Source of the DNA: Akkermansia muciniphila
GTDB taxonomy: Bacteria > Verrucomicrobiota > Verrucomicrobiia > Verrucomicrobiales > Akkermansiaceae
Reading direction: 5' to 3'
Assembly: GCA_945860285.1 (NCBI GenBank)
Contig: CAMAQB010000030.1
Location: 1-37,754 of the forward strand
DNA: 37,754 bases
A program made the position numbers and the translations under genes. Of this stretch, positions 14,926 through 22,124 are shown in pieces. The notes beneath the pieces were generated by a model. It was given only the letters and a program-made list of their open reading frames with translations, was not told the DNA's origin and did no database searches. Each line of letters begins with the position of its first letter. Position 1 is the stretch's first letter.

Positions 14926-15128
14926 CGCCCTACTGCCTTGCGTAGTTCATCGAAGGTTATGAATTCTGCAGTGCCCGCATCAATCTCGGCTTCCCGCCGA
15001 GCAAGTTCTTTGTCGTCGGGCCCCAAAGGTGCACCTCGGAGATTGGCGAGTAAGTGCGCGGCCAAGCCGGCTTGCTCCTCCTCGGAAAGTTGGTCCACAT
15101 CAGGCAGCAAATCAGTTACCGTCTTCAT
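14922..15128 (-). CDS. Antitoxin of the second RelE/ParE module
   Basis: A 68-residue acidic protein of the same small antitoxin class: MKTVTDLLPDVDQLSEEEQA followed by GLAAHLLANL, a middle segment with DDKELARREAEIDAG, and a C-terminal FITFDELRKAVGR. The last part is the likely toxin-binding tail. Its stop overlaps the toxin ATG by four bases (ATGA). The partner toxin carries a nonsense codon (14779-14781), so this antitoxin may now only autoregulate or act against related toxins elsewhere in the genome (inference). Confidence 0.8.
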   Translation of the reverse strand: MKTVTDLLPDVDQLSEEEQAGLAAHLLANLRGAPLGPDDKELARREAEIDAGTAEFITFDELRKAVGR

Positions 15129-15482
15129 GGGTTGACGCTCCGCGATACTCGGCGCAATGTCAATTTTCTTAGCAAACGTAAAGCACGTGCAACCCTACCA
15201 GCAATGATCATTTGTCTGGAAAGTTGTCATGAAATAGGCCGATCTCCCGAGAAAAATAAGCCGATCTCCCGAGAAAAGAACAGCACCAGCCGAGAATTTT
15301 TCTCCGCTGGTGCTGTAGAGAGGCTCAAGAATTGATCCGGTGGCTTATGGCGTCCCGGCATCCTTGTCATCTATTCAGCGGCCTGCAAGTGCCCCGGACT
15401 GGCAGCCCGAGTTTGCCGCCATTCAGGAAAACCAACGCGAATTGGCATCGACAAACCGCCCCATAAGGCCTATTGGACGCGT
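15129..15482. other. Non-coding gap upstream of the heme lipoproteins
   Basis: 354 bases with no convincing gene on either strand. It holds the shared upstream region of the second antitoxin (minus) and the first heme lipoprotein (plus), an 18-base direct repeat and a strong hairpin (separate entries). No sigma70 promoter with two good boxes was found. Confidence 0.5.
15238..15315. repeat. 18-bp direct repeat followed by a strong hairpin
   Basis: GCCGATCTCCCGAGAAAA occurs at 15238-15255 and again at 15260-15277. Directly after it, CAGCACCAGC (15281-15290) and GCTGGTGCTG (15306-15315) form a perfect 10-bp stem. Its loop contains a further GAGAA/TTCTC 5-bp stem with a three-base loop. No T-run follows, so this is not a standard intrinsic terminator. 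It may be a small repeat-element end, or an RNA structure in the leader of the lipoprotein genes. Confidence 0.5.
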
Positions 15483-15815
15483 GTGAACAAACAAATCCTT
15501 CACATCGCCTTGATCGGGTTGTGTGTTTCCAGTTGCGGCCCGGACCTGAGCGTCATCCCGGAGGCAACGCCGAAAATGGCCATGGAGATGGGAGTGACCC
15601 AAGCATCCCTGCAACGCGGTCGGGCAACCTACATGGCACATTGCAACAAATGCCATGAGCGCGTCCTTCCCGCGAAGATCGACCCCGAATACTGGCGGGA
15701 AATTCTTCCGCACATGAGCGTCAACGCCAGACTTGACAGTGTGCAACAAAAGGAATTGCAAACCTATCTGATTGCCGCGCACGGCACGGTTTACAAGCTG
15801 AATTTACAACATTGA
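15483..15815 (+). CDS. Heme c lipoprotein 1
   Basis: A 110-residue exported protein starting at a GTG (15483). The signal peptide ends in a lipobox-like CVSSC (Cys18 would be lipidated), so it should be membrane-anchored on the periplasmic side. The single heme c site is CNKCH at residues 54-58. A Met in ILPHMSVNA is the probable second ligand and is conserved in position in both following genes. The protein is shorter than most class I cytochromes c, a minimal monoheme unit. Its redox partner is unknown. It is the most diverged of three tandem copies; the next begins 17 bases later. Confidence 0.8.
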   Translation: MNKQILHIALIGLCVSSCGPDLSVIPEATPKMAMEMGVTQASLQRGRATYMAHCNKCHERVLPAKIDPEYWREILPHMSVNARLDSVQQKELQTYLIAAHGTVYKLNLQH

Positions 15816-15832
15816 TTTCCCGAAACCTGCCC

Positions 15833-16150
15833 ATGAAAAAATCCCTGTACTGCCTCGCCTTGTTATCGCTTTTGTTTGGTTGCGCCACCGAAGAACAAGG
15901 GGGTATTTCCGAAGTCCCCAACCCGTCACCGCAGATGGCGGAAAAGAGCGGCACCCCGATCACGACCTTGGAGCGTGGGCATGCGGTTTATATGATGCAA
16001 TGCGGTCAATGCCATGCCTATCCTCTGCCAGCTCAACTTGAAGCGGCGGAATTCGTCACCACGGTTCCCAAGATGGTGAAGCATGCCGGGCTCAGTGGCG
16101 AACAAGGCAGCGATGTTCTCGCCTATATCCTCGCAGTGAAAAAAATGTAA
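15833..16150 (+). CDS. Heme c lipoprotein 2
   Basis: A 105-residue exported protein with signal peptide and lipobox LLFGC (Cys17). The heme c site is CGQCH at residues 57-61, and VPKMVKHAG supplies the likely Met ligand. It shares with copy 3 the linker QMAEKSGTPITTLERGHAVY preceding the heme site, so the two are close paralogs. The ATG at 15833 is chosen because it begins the basic signal-peptide n-region MKKS; an upstream ATT/ATG-type extension would only add residues before it. Cotranscription with both neighbours is likely from the 12-17 base gaps. Confidence 0.85.
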   Translation: MKKSLYCLALLSLLFGCATEEQGGISEVPNPSPQMAEKSGTPITTLERGHAVYMMQCGQCHAYPLPAQLEAAEFVTTVPKMVKHAGLSGEQGSDVLAYILAVKKM

Positions 16151-16162
16151 CACCGGCCAGTT

Positions 16163-16480
16163 ATGAAATTTCCTGTGCTTCCTTTTCTGATCGCCAGCCT
16201 TGTGTGGGCCGGCTGCGCGACTAACAAGTATGAGACCCTCGCCCCCTTGCCCACTCCCGCCATGGCGGAAAAAAGCGGGCAACCGCTTTCGACGCTCGAG
16301 CAGGGGCGGATCGTGTATCTGGCCCAATGCGGACGATGCCACGAACACCAGTTCCCCGACACGGTCAACACCAAGGACTGGCATGTCGTCGTGCCCGGAA
16401 TGGCCTGGAATGCGGGGATCAGCAAGTCCGATGAAAAAGCCGTTCTTGCTTACGTGCTGGCTGCAAAAGTGAAAAAGTGA
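16163..16480 (+). CDS. Heme c lipoprotein 3
   Basis: A 105-residue exported protein with lipobox VWAGC (Cys18) and heme site CGRCH at residues 56-60. VVPGMAWNAG carries the likely Met ligand and the C-terminus is a helix (VLAYVLAAKVKK). It is strongly similar to copy 2 (AMAEKSGQPLSTLEQGRIVY against its counterpart). The stop overlaps the GTG start of the exporter gene (GTGA), so translation of the two is probably coupled. A cytochrome tied to an amino-acid-type exporter is an odd pairing. Confidence 0.85.
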   Translation: MKFPVLPFLIASLVWAGCATNKYETLAPLPTPAMAEKSGQPLSTLEQGRIVYLAQCGRCHEHQFPDTVNTKDWHVVVPGMAWNAGISKSDEKAVLAYVLAAKVKK

Positions 16481-17082
16481 AGGACTTCATCGAATTGGCC
16501 GGTTTCTCCGCCATCATGATCGCCGGTCAGTTCAGCCCCGGGCCCGACATGCTGCTGTTGACGAGAACATCGCTGCAATATGGCGCGAAAGCGGGGTCGC
16601 TCACCGCCTGTGGCATCGCCGCCGGACTGGTGATTCATTCCGGCATCGCACTCGGTGGCGGAGCGCTGCTTTTCAGTCGTGAATCGCCCTGGCTGTGGTG
16701 CTTCAAGATACTGGCCTCGCTCTACCTGCTCTATCTGGCGATAGAAATCCTCAGGTCACCGGTGTCGACAACGCCGGACGAGCAGCAGGTCGATGCCCGC
16801 GGTTTTTTCCTGCGCGGATTTTTGTGCAACCTGTTCAATCCGAAAGTGGCGCTGATTCTGGCCAGCATGAGCGCTCCTTTTCTCCGACCCGACGCCGGCC
16901 CGTTGCGACCGTGGATTCTCGGTGCGATGATTGTCGTCCAAGGAGCCGTTCTCTGGTCTCTCTGGGCGGCATTGCTGCAATCGAAAAGAATCCGCGCCTT
17001 CTATGAACGGCGCGCCAAGGTCATCGGCATAGCATTTGCGACGTTCCTGATCCTTCTCGCCCTGCTGATCTGGCGAAGGTGA
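16477..17082 (+). CDS. LysE/RhtB-family exporter
   Basis: A 201-residue inner membrane protein of the LysE/RhtB family, which exports amino acids or small metabolites. The N-terminal signature GQFSPGPDMLLLTRTSLQYG followed by GAKAGSLTACGIAAGL is characteristic, and about six hydrophobic segments are spaced as in the family. The central RGFLCNLFNPKVALILAS matches the conserved GFLxNxxNPKA motif. The start is a GTG overlapping the stop of heme lipoprotein 3. The substrate cannot be told from sequence. It is convergent with the bactofilin gene, 33 bases apart, with no clear terminator between them. Confidence 0.88.
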   Translation: MKDFIELAGFSAIMIAGQFSPGPDMLLLTRTSLQYGAKAGSLTACGIAAGLVIHSGIALGGGALLFSRESPWLWCFKILASLYLLYLAIEILRSPVSTTPDEQQVDARGFFLRGFLCNLFNPKVALILASMSAPFLRPDAGPLRPWILGAMIVVQGAVLWSLWAALLQSKRIRAFYERRAKVIGIAFATFLILLALLIWRR

Positions 17083-17115
17083 TCGCAATTCCCGACGACC
17101 CAAACTTCCGCGGCA

Positions 17116-17433
17116 TCAGCCGATCTCGGTGCGACCCGCGAGCTGGGCGCCTTCCTCCATGGCGAACATTTTCGCCTTGATGTCACCATCCAGGCGCGAC
17201 TTGGATTTCAGTTCACAGCGATCCGACGTGATCTTCCCTTCCACCCGACCGAAAACCTTCACTTCACCGGCGGTGATGTCGCCCTTGATGTTGGCGTTTT
17301 CACCGATGGTCACGCGACCTTTGTCCGACATGATTTGACCTTCGATCTTGCCATCGATGATCATGTCGTTGGAGAAACGGACGGAGCCGATGATTTCGAT
17401 ACCTTGCGCGAGTACGTTCGTGGGATTGGCCAT
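17116..17433 (-). CDS. Bactofilin
   Basis: A 105-residue cytoskeletal protein. Bactofilins self-assemble into filaments through a small right-handed beta-helix made of short hydrophobic repeats, visible here as IEIIGSVRFSNDMIIDGKIE, GRVTIGENANIKGDITAGEV and KVFGRVEGKITSD. Bactofilins take part in cell shape, peptidoglycan patterning or localisation of surface appendages (family knowledge). The ATG at 17433 begins MANPTNVLAQG; a longer frame from 17493 adds a tail unlike the family. It lies 66 bases downstream of trmO in the same direction. Confidence 0.9.
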   Translation of the reverse strand: MANPTNVLAQGIEIIGSVRFSNDMIIDGKIEGQIMSDKGRVTIGENANIKGDITAGEVKVFGRVEGKITSDRCELKSKSRLDGDIKAKMFAMEEGAQLAGRTEIG

Positions 17434-17499
17434 AGCGGGAGTGAATTCATCACAAAGAAATTGGCTTAGCAATGCAAATCGGAAATCCGGCAAAAGAAG

Positions 17500-18189
17500 T
17501 CATGGTTTTGCTGGCGCGGAAATTTCATGTAGCCAAACTACCTGATCAACCCGAAACCTGACGTTGACACCGCAGAGGCACAGGCCGTAGAGACGACCCG
17601 GTTCGTCGTGAACAGCGGGACGGGGATCCTGCGACAGCGCCTCACGGATGATTTGTTGATCCCTTAGCGGAAGCAAGTCGAACGTCGGTTGCGCGGCAGG
17701 ATCAATCATCACGGGCTTCGCGACCGGCGGCTCCGCAGCGTATCCGCAGATCGCCGAGGGAATGGATTCGGCATAAGCAAGGTACGGTTTGATGTCGAGC
17801 ACGGGAGTTCCATCAATCACATCCACCCCGCCGAGCAACAACACCGGCCCGTCTTCCGCTTCGAAATCGATGCCCTCCAGGCGGCAAAGCGACAATCCGA
17901 TGCTGTTCGGACGGAAGGTGCTGCGGCTGGCAAAAACGCCCACCCGCTGATTGCCGCCGAGCCGCGGCGGCCGCACCGTGGGCGACCATCCCGATGGCGC
18001 GGTTTCATGAAACCAAAACACAATCCACACATGCGAGAATCCTTCCAAGCCGCGCAGCGCGTCGATGCTGCGGAATTTTTCTTGGAAGACCAATCGCCCC
18101 CATGCGCTGGGACAAAGCCCCGGCTGCCGCGGTGTGCCAAATTTTTCATCAAAACAAGTTCTGAGATAACCAATCGGCTCCACCTTCAT
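17500..18189 (-). CDS. trmO: tRNA (N6-threonylcarbamoyladenosine-N6)-methyltransferase TrmO
   Basis: About 229 residues of the TsaA/YaeB/TrmO family, SAM-dependent enzymes that methylate t6A at position 37 of some tRNAs. Markers are EPIGYLRTCFDEKFGTPRQP near the start, LEGFSHVWIVFWFHE, and the core motif VGVFASRSTFRPNSIGLSLC. The chain ends with a C-terminal extension of about 80 residues (DIKPYLAYAES and later GLCLCGVNVRFRVDQVVWLH), as in the long bacterial form. The start is uncertain: MKVEPIGYL at 18189 has a GGTGAAGAG upstream; in-frame ATGs at 18231, 18216 and 18246 would give longer forms. It is divergent from the pseudopilin gene. Confidence 0.88.
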   Translation of the reverse strand: MKVEPIGYLRTCFDEKFGTPRQPGLCPSAWGRLVFQEKFRSIDALRGLEGFSHVWIVFWFHETAPSGWSPTVRPPRLGGNQRVGVFASRSTFRPNSIGLSLCRLEGIDFEAEDGPVLLLGGVDVIDGTPVLDIKPYLAYAESIPSAICGYAAEPPVAKPVMIDPAAQPTFDLLPLRDQQIIREALSQDPRPAVHDEPGRLYGLCLCGVNVRFRVDQVVWLHEISAPAKP

Positions 18190-18355
18190 GCGCTCTTCAC
18201 CGCTCATGCTCATGGCATTATCAAGTGTCATTGATTCCGCAATCATTTTCTTTGCCAAGAATCAAAACTTGGCTTAGTATTTACCATGTGAGTGCGGAAA
18301 AATAGAAATTGCAAGTTGCCTCGCGTTTCGCTTCACTGGATTTCCAACCGACACA

Positions 18356-18943
18356 ATGAACATGAAAAACCAAATCCTCTCCCGCCGTCGTGGCTTCACT
18401 CTCGTCGAACTTTTGATCGTGATCGCGATCATCATGGTACTTGCCGCCCTGGGTTTTGCCGGTGTCACCCGGGCATTGAAGCGGGCAAAAAGCGTGCAGT
18501 CGCTCAACCTTGCAACCGGCCTCGCCCAATCGATCAACAGCTTCTATGATGAATACGGCTCGCTTCCCGCCACCGCACCGACAAGAGACCCCTTGAGCAC
18601 TTCCGCTGCCGGTGGTGTCGACGTTCTCCGCGTCCTGTTGGCCCTGGAAACCGGCAACACCACTCTCAATACGCGAGGCATCCGCTTCCTCGACCCCAAA
18701 CAAGCGAAGGGCAAAAAAGGCGGCATCGACTTCGGTGCCAACGGTGCTACCCTGACCGCGATGTACGATGCCTTCGGCTTTCCCTTCTACATCGCCTTTG
18801 ACGAGGATTACAACGACGAGATCCAAAACCCCGACAAGGTCAAGGCCACCGATCCCGACATCCTCCGTGGATTCAAGGCCGTGGTGTATTCCGCCGGAGC
18901 CGACGGAGTGCTGAATACAACCGACGATGTCAAAACCTGGTAA
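18356..18943 (+). CDS. Type II secretion/type IV pilin-like pseudopilin
   Basis: A 195-residue protein with a prepilin peptidase site: a basic leader ending in RRRG, then FTLVELLIVIAIIMVLAALG, the N-terminal helix with the conserved Glu at +5 (Glu18 of the precursor). The body (SFYDEYGSLPATAPTRDPLS, then a C-terminal YSAGADGVLNTTDDVKTW) matches the GspG-like pseudopilins very common in Verrucomicrobia. The C-terminal DGVLNTTDD may bind calcium, as in GspG. No other secretion gene is adjacent; the PilT-like ATPases 13 kb away could belong to the same class of machinery. Starts at 18356 and 18362 are both possible. Confidence 0.88.
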   Translation: MNMKNQILSRRRGFTLVELLIVIAIIMVLAALGFAGVTRALKRAKSVQSLNLATGLAQSINSFYDEYGSLPATAPTRDPLSTSAAGGVDVLRVLLALETGNTTLNTRGIRFLDPKQAKGKKGGIDFGANGATLTAMYDAFGFPFYIAFDEDYNDEIQNPDKVKATDPDILRGFKAVVYSAGADGVLNTTDDVKTW

Positions 18944-19043
18944 TTCATCCGGGTTGTTGCATTGTTTTCATCGCTTTCTTCTCTGAATCCCGCCATCAGG
19001 TCGCGGATAGAATTCATGCTGTCGCGCAGTATTTTTCCGTGAG

Positions 19044-20993
19044 TTGCCGACCACTTTGCAGAGACTGATACCGCACGTTTGCATTGTTGCAATCGTCGTT
19101 TTGCGCACCCTTGCGGCGGAAAAAACCACCTACGATGATCAGGTGTTTCCGATCTTCCAGCAGTCGTGCCTGAACTGCCACAATCCCGACAAAACCAAAG
19201 GCGGTCTGGACCTCTCCTCATTCAGCGCAGCCATGAAAGGCGGGTCAGGCGGAAAAATCGCGGAACCCGGGGACGCCTCTTCAAAAATCCTCACCAGCAT
19301 CATGCGCACCGCGGATCCGAAAATGCCGCCCGAAGGCGATGCGCTGGGCGCTCCGCAGGTCGCGATCATCAAAGCGTGGATCGACGGCGGATTGCTGGAA
19401 AATGCAAACTCCACCGCACGCAAACCCAGCGCGCCGAAATTCAGCAGCGCCATGAATGGTGCCGGCGGAGCCAGACCGGAAGGACCACCGCCGATGCCCC
19501 GCGACTTGTTGTTAGAACCGCCCGTGGTCGCCACCCGGGGAGCCGCCGTTCGCGCGATCGCCTGCTCGCCGTGGGCTCCGCTGATTGCCGTCACCTCGTT
19601 GAAACAGGTGCTGCTGATCGACCTCAACACGCTCGACTTGATCGGCATTCTGCCTTTTCCGGAAGGGGAACCAGTATGCCTCCATTTCACTCCCGATGCC
19701 CGCTACCTGATTGTCGGCGGAGGCATTCATGGCAAGTCAGGGACCACGGTCACCTTCGACATCACCACCGGAGCGCGCGCGTTGACGGCGGCAAAAGAGT
19801 TCGACTGCGTACTGGCCTGTGACATTCGTCCGGGATTCGACCAGGTCATCACGGGATCACCCGCGCGCACGGTGAAGTTTTGGAACAGCCAGAACGGAGA
19901 ACTCGGCAAGTCGATCAAAAAACACACCGACTGGGTCACCGCGCTGGATATTTCCCCCGATGGCATCCTTTGCGCCAGCGGCGATCGAACCGGGGGGGGC
20001 TATGTCTGGGAAGCGGACACCGGAAAGGAATTCCACACCTTGCGCGCCCATCAGGCCGCCATCACCCAGGCGGCATTCCGTCAGGATTCGAACATTCTCG
20101 GCACTGCGTCGGAAGACGGTACGATCCGTTTTTGGGAAATGAACGGCGGCACTGAAGTGAAAAAAATCGATGCCCATCCCGGCGGGGTTACGGGATTCGA
20201 TTGGTCGCGCGACGGCGGTTTTGCCACCATCGGCCGCGACCTCAAGGCAAAATTGTGGAAGGTTGATTTCAATGCCGTGCGCGACTTCGCCGCCCTGCCC
20301 GCGCTGCCTACCGCGATCGGTCTCGACCCCGAGGGCAAACGATGTTTCGTCGGCGACATCAACGGAGAAGTTCATGTCATCGACTGCGGCTCGGGCGCGA
20401 TCATCGCCAAATTCGGCAACAACCCGCCGACGATTGCCACCCGCATCAGCACTCTGGACGAGTCGATCAGGAAACAGTCGGAAGACCTCGCCGCATTGCA
20501 AAAGGATCAGGCAGTCGGCGATGCGAAAAAGGAAGAACAAAAGAAGGCCATCGCAGCACTCGAGGCCTCCCGCATGCACTGGCGTGCCGCAGCCGTCAAC
20601 ACCCGGGCCCTCGCTGCGGAAACGACGGGTGAAACCATGCAGCGACAGTTCGAAGAGCGCACCGAGATTTTCTCCCGCAGTGCGGCCGAACTGGAAAAAA
20701 TCCACACATGCGTGAACAATCTGACTAAGGAATTACAGGCCTTGCAACTTGAATCCGCAGGTGAAAAGGACAAACAAAAACCAGATCCCGCAGTGGAAAA
20801 AATTCGTACTGATGCCATCGCCGAAAAACAAAACGCATTGCAAGAGCAGCAGAAACTGTTGCACAAAGCGGAATCCGAATTGATCGAACTGCGCAGCGGC
20901 ATCGAGGAAAATTCCCGACCGCGCGTGGAGCAACAACAACTCGCGATCCGCTTGAAAGCGGAATACCGGAACCAGTTGAAAAAGCCGGAATGA
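19044..20993 (+). CDS. Cytochrome c domain-WD40 propeller-coiled coil protein
   Basis: A 649-residue exported protein. After a short signal segment comes a planctomycete-type cytochrome c domain: FPIFQQSCLNCHNPDKTKGG with heme site CLNCH at 42-46, then KMPPEGDALGAPQVAIIKAW with a Met ligand. A WD40-like propeller covers about 150-470 (VKFWNSQNGELG, TIRFWEMNGGTEVKKIDAH, KAKLWKVDF). The last 180 residues are highly charged and helix-forming, a long coiled coil with KEEQKKAIAALEASR and AELEKIHTCVNNLTKEL. Cytochrome c-WD40 fusions are a known hallmark of Planctomycetes and Verrucomicrobia. The start is a TTG (19044); no in-frame ATG occurs before the heme domain. Confidence 0.85.
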   Translation: MPTTLQRLIPHVCIVAIVVLRTLAAEKTTYDDQVFPIFQQSCLNCHNPDKTKGGLDLSSFSAAMKGGSGGKIAEPGDASSKILTSIMRTADPKMPPEGDALGAPQVAIIKAWIDGGLLENANSTARKPSAPKFSSAMNGAGGARPEGPPPMPRDLLLEPPVVATRGAAVRAIACSPWAPLIAVTSLKQVLLIDLNTLDLIGILPFPEGEPVCLHFTPDARYLIVGGGIHGKSGTTVTFDITTGARALTAAKEFDCVLACDIRPGFDQVITGSPARTVKFWNSQNGELGKSIKKHTDWVTALDISPDGILCASGDRTGGGYVWEADTGKEFHTLRAHQAAITQAAFRQDSNILGTASEDGTIRFWEMNGGTEVKKIDAHPGGVTGFDWSRDGGFATIGRDLKAKLWKVDFNAVRDFAALPALPTAIGLDPEGKRCFVGDINGEVHVIDCGSGAIIAKFGNNPPTIATRISTLDESIRKQSEDLAALQKDQAVGDAKKEEQKKAIAALEASRMHWRAAAVNTRALAAETTGETMQRQFEERTEIFSRSAAELEKIHTCVNNLTKELQALQLESAGEKDKQKPDPAVEKIRTDAIAEKQNALQEQQKLLHKAESELIELRSGIEENSRPRVEQQQLAIRLKAEYRNQLKKPE

Positions 20994-21006
20994 ATCACCT
21001 CGCGCT

Positions 21007-22008
21007 GTGAGTTTTGATGGGAAAATCAGGGTCGAATACGCACGCGACCTGCATCTGCCCGATGTAGGCCTGTGGTTGGACCCGCATCGCTCGAAGCCCT
21101 TTGCCTTTGTCTCCCACGCCCATTCCGACCACGTCGCCCGCCATCAACAAATCCTCTGCAGCCCGATCACCGCGCACTTGCTGAAGGTCCGCTATCGGAT
21201 CAGCCCGGAGCGAATGATGCCGTGCGAATTTTTCCAAGCCAGGAGCATTGCCGGCTTTCAATTCACCCTGCTTCCCGCCGGCCACATCGCCGGATCGGCG
21301 ATGATCCACATCAACTGCCTGAACAGCGGCGCCACGCTGCTTTATACCGGTGATTACAAACTCCGATCCTCCCGCACGGTCGAAACCGCCTCATGGCTCA
21401 AGGCCGACACCTTGATCATGGAAAGCACTTTCGGCCTGCCGCGCTATGTGCTCCCCCCGGCTGAGGAAATCGAAAAGCAGATCGTCACCTTTGTCAGCGA
21501 TACGCTGGACCGCGGCGACACGCCAATCTTGTTAGGTTACTCGCTCGGCAAAGCCCAGGAAATCGCGGCCATTCTTGCCGCCCATGACCTCCCCTTTCTT
21601 TCCACCGCCAGCGTTGCCGCCATGACCGAAGCCTGCCGCAAAATGGGCATGTCGCTTCCCGAAGCCGCACTTTTTCATGATCATGTTCCTCTCGGATTCA
21701 GTCTTATCGCTCCTCCCCAAGCAGTGCGGCAGGCAGCCGTGGCCAGGTTGCCCCGTCGGCGCAGCGCGATCATGACCGGATGGGCGATCGATCCGGGCGC
21801 CCGGTTCCGCTACCGCACGGATGCCGCGATTCCCCTCTCCGACCACGCCGACTACCCTGACTTGCTGCGCACCGTGGAATTGGTCGAACCAAAAAACATC
21901 CTCACGGTCCATGGCTCGACGCGCGAACTCGCAGCGGCGCTTCGACAAAGGAACCACAATGCCTGGAGCATTCATGGCAATGACCAACTTGAATTCCCTC
22001 TTGGATAA
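21007..22008 (+). CDS. Metallo-beta-lactamase-fold exonuclease
   Basis: A 333-residue nuclease-like protein. The metal site HAHSDH is at residues 37-42, then LPAGHIAGSAMIH and LLYTGDYKLRSSRT give the next His and Asp ligands. The later LGYSLGKAQE and IPLSDHADYPDLL are beta-CASP elements, and TVHGSTRELA carries the last His. This matches the ligase-associated DNA exonuclease type of the beta-CASP group, which is often encoded next to an ATP-dependent DNA ligase and an Lhr-like helicase (family knowledge); neither is here. The start is a GTG at 21007, 13 bases after the cytochrome c-WD40 gene. RNA processing is an alternative role. Confidence 0.85.
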   Translation: MSFDGKIRVEYARDLHLPDVGLWLDPHRSKPFAFVSHAHSDHVARHQQILCSPITAHLLKVRYRISPERMMPCEFFQARSIAGFQFTLLPAGHIAGSAMIHINCLNSGATLLYTGDYKLRSSRTVETASWLKADTLIMESTFGLPRYVLPPAEEIEKQIVTFVSDTLDRGDTPILLGYSLGKAQEIAAILAAHDLPFLSTASVAAMTEACRKMGMSLPEAALFHDHVPLGFSLIAPPQAVRQAAVARLPRRRSAIMTGWAIDPGARFRYRTDAAIPLSDHADYPDLLRTVELVEPKNILTVHGSTRELAAALRQRNHNAWSIHGNDQLEFPLG

Positions 22009-22124
22009 CGACCCTCGAGGCAATTCGGTGACAAAAGCGTCGAGAAAGAAAAGTTGCCTAGCGCGCATTCCCGTGGTAATGCTCCCCCCGACGAAGAATC
22101 CAAGCGCGTTTCCATCAATCAATT

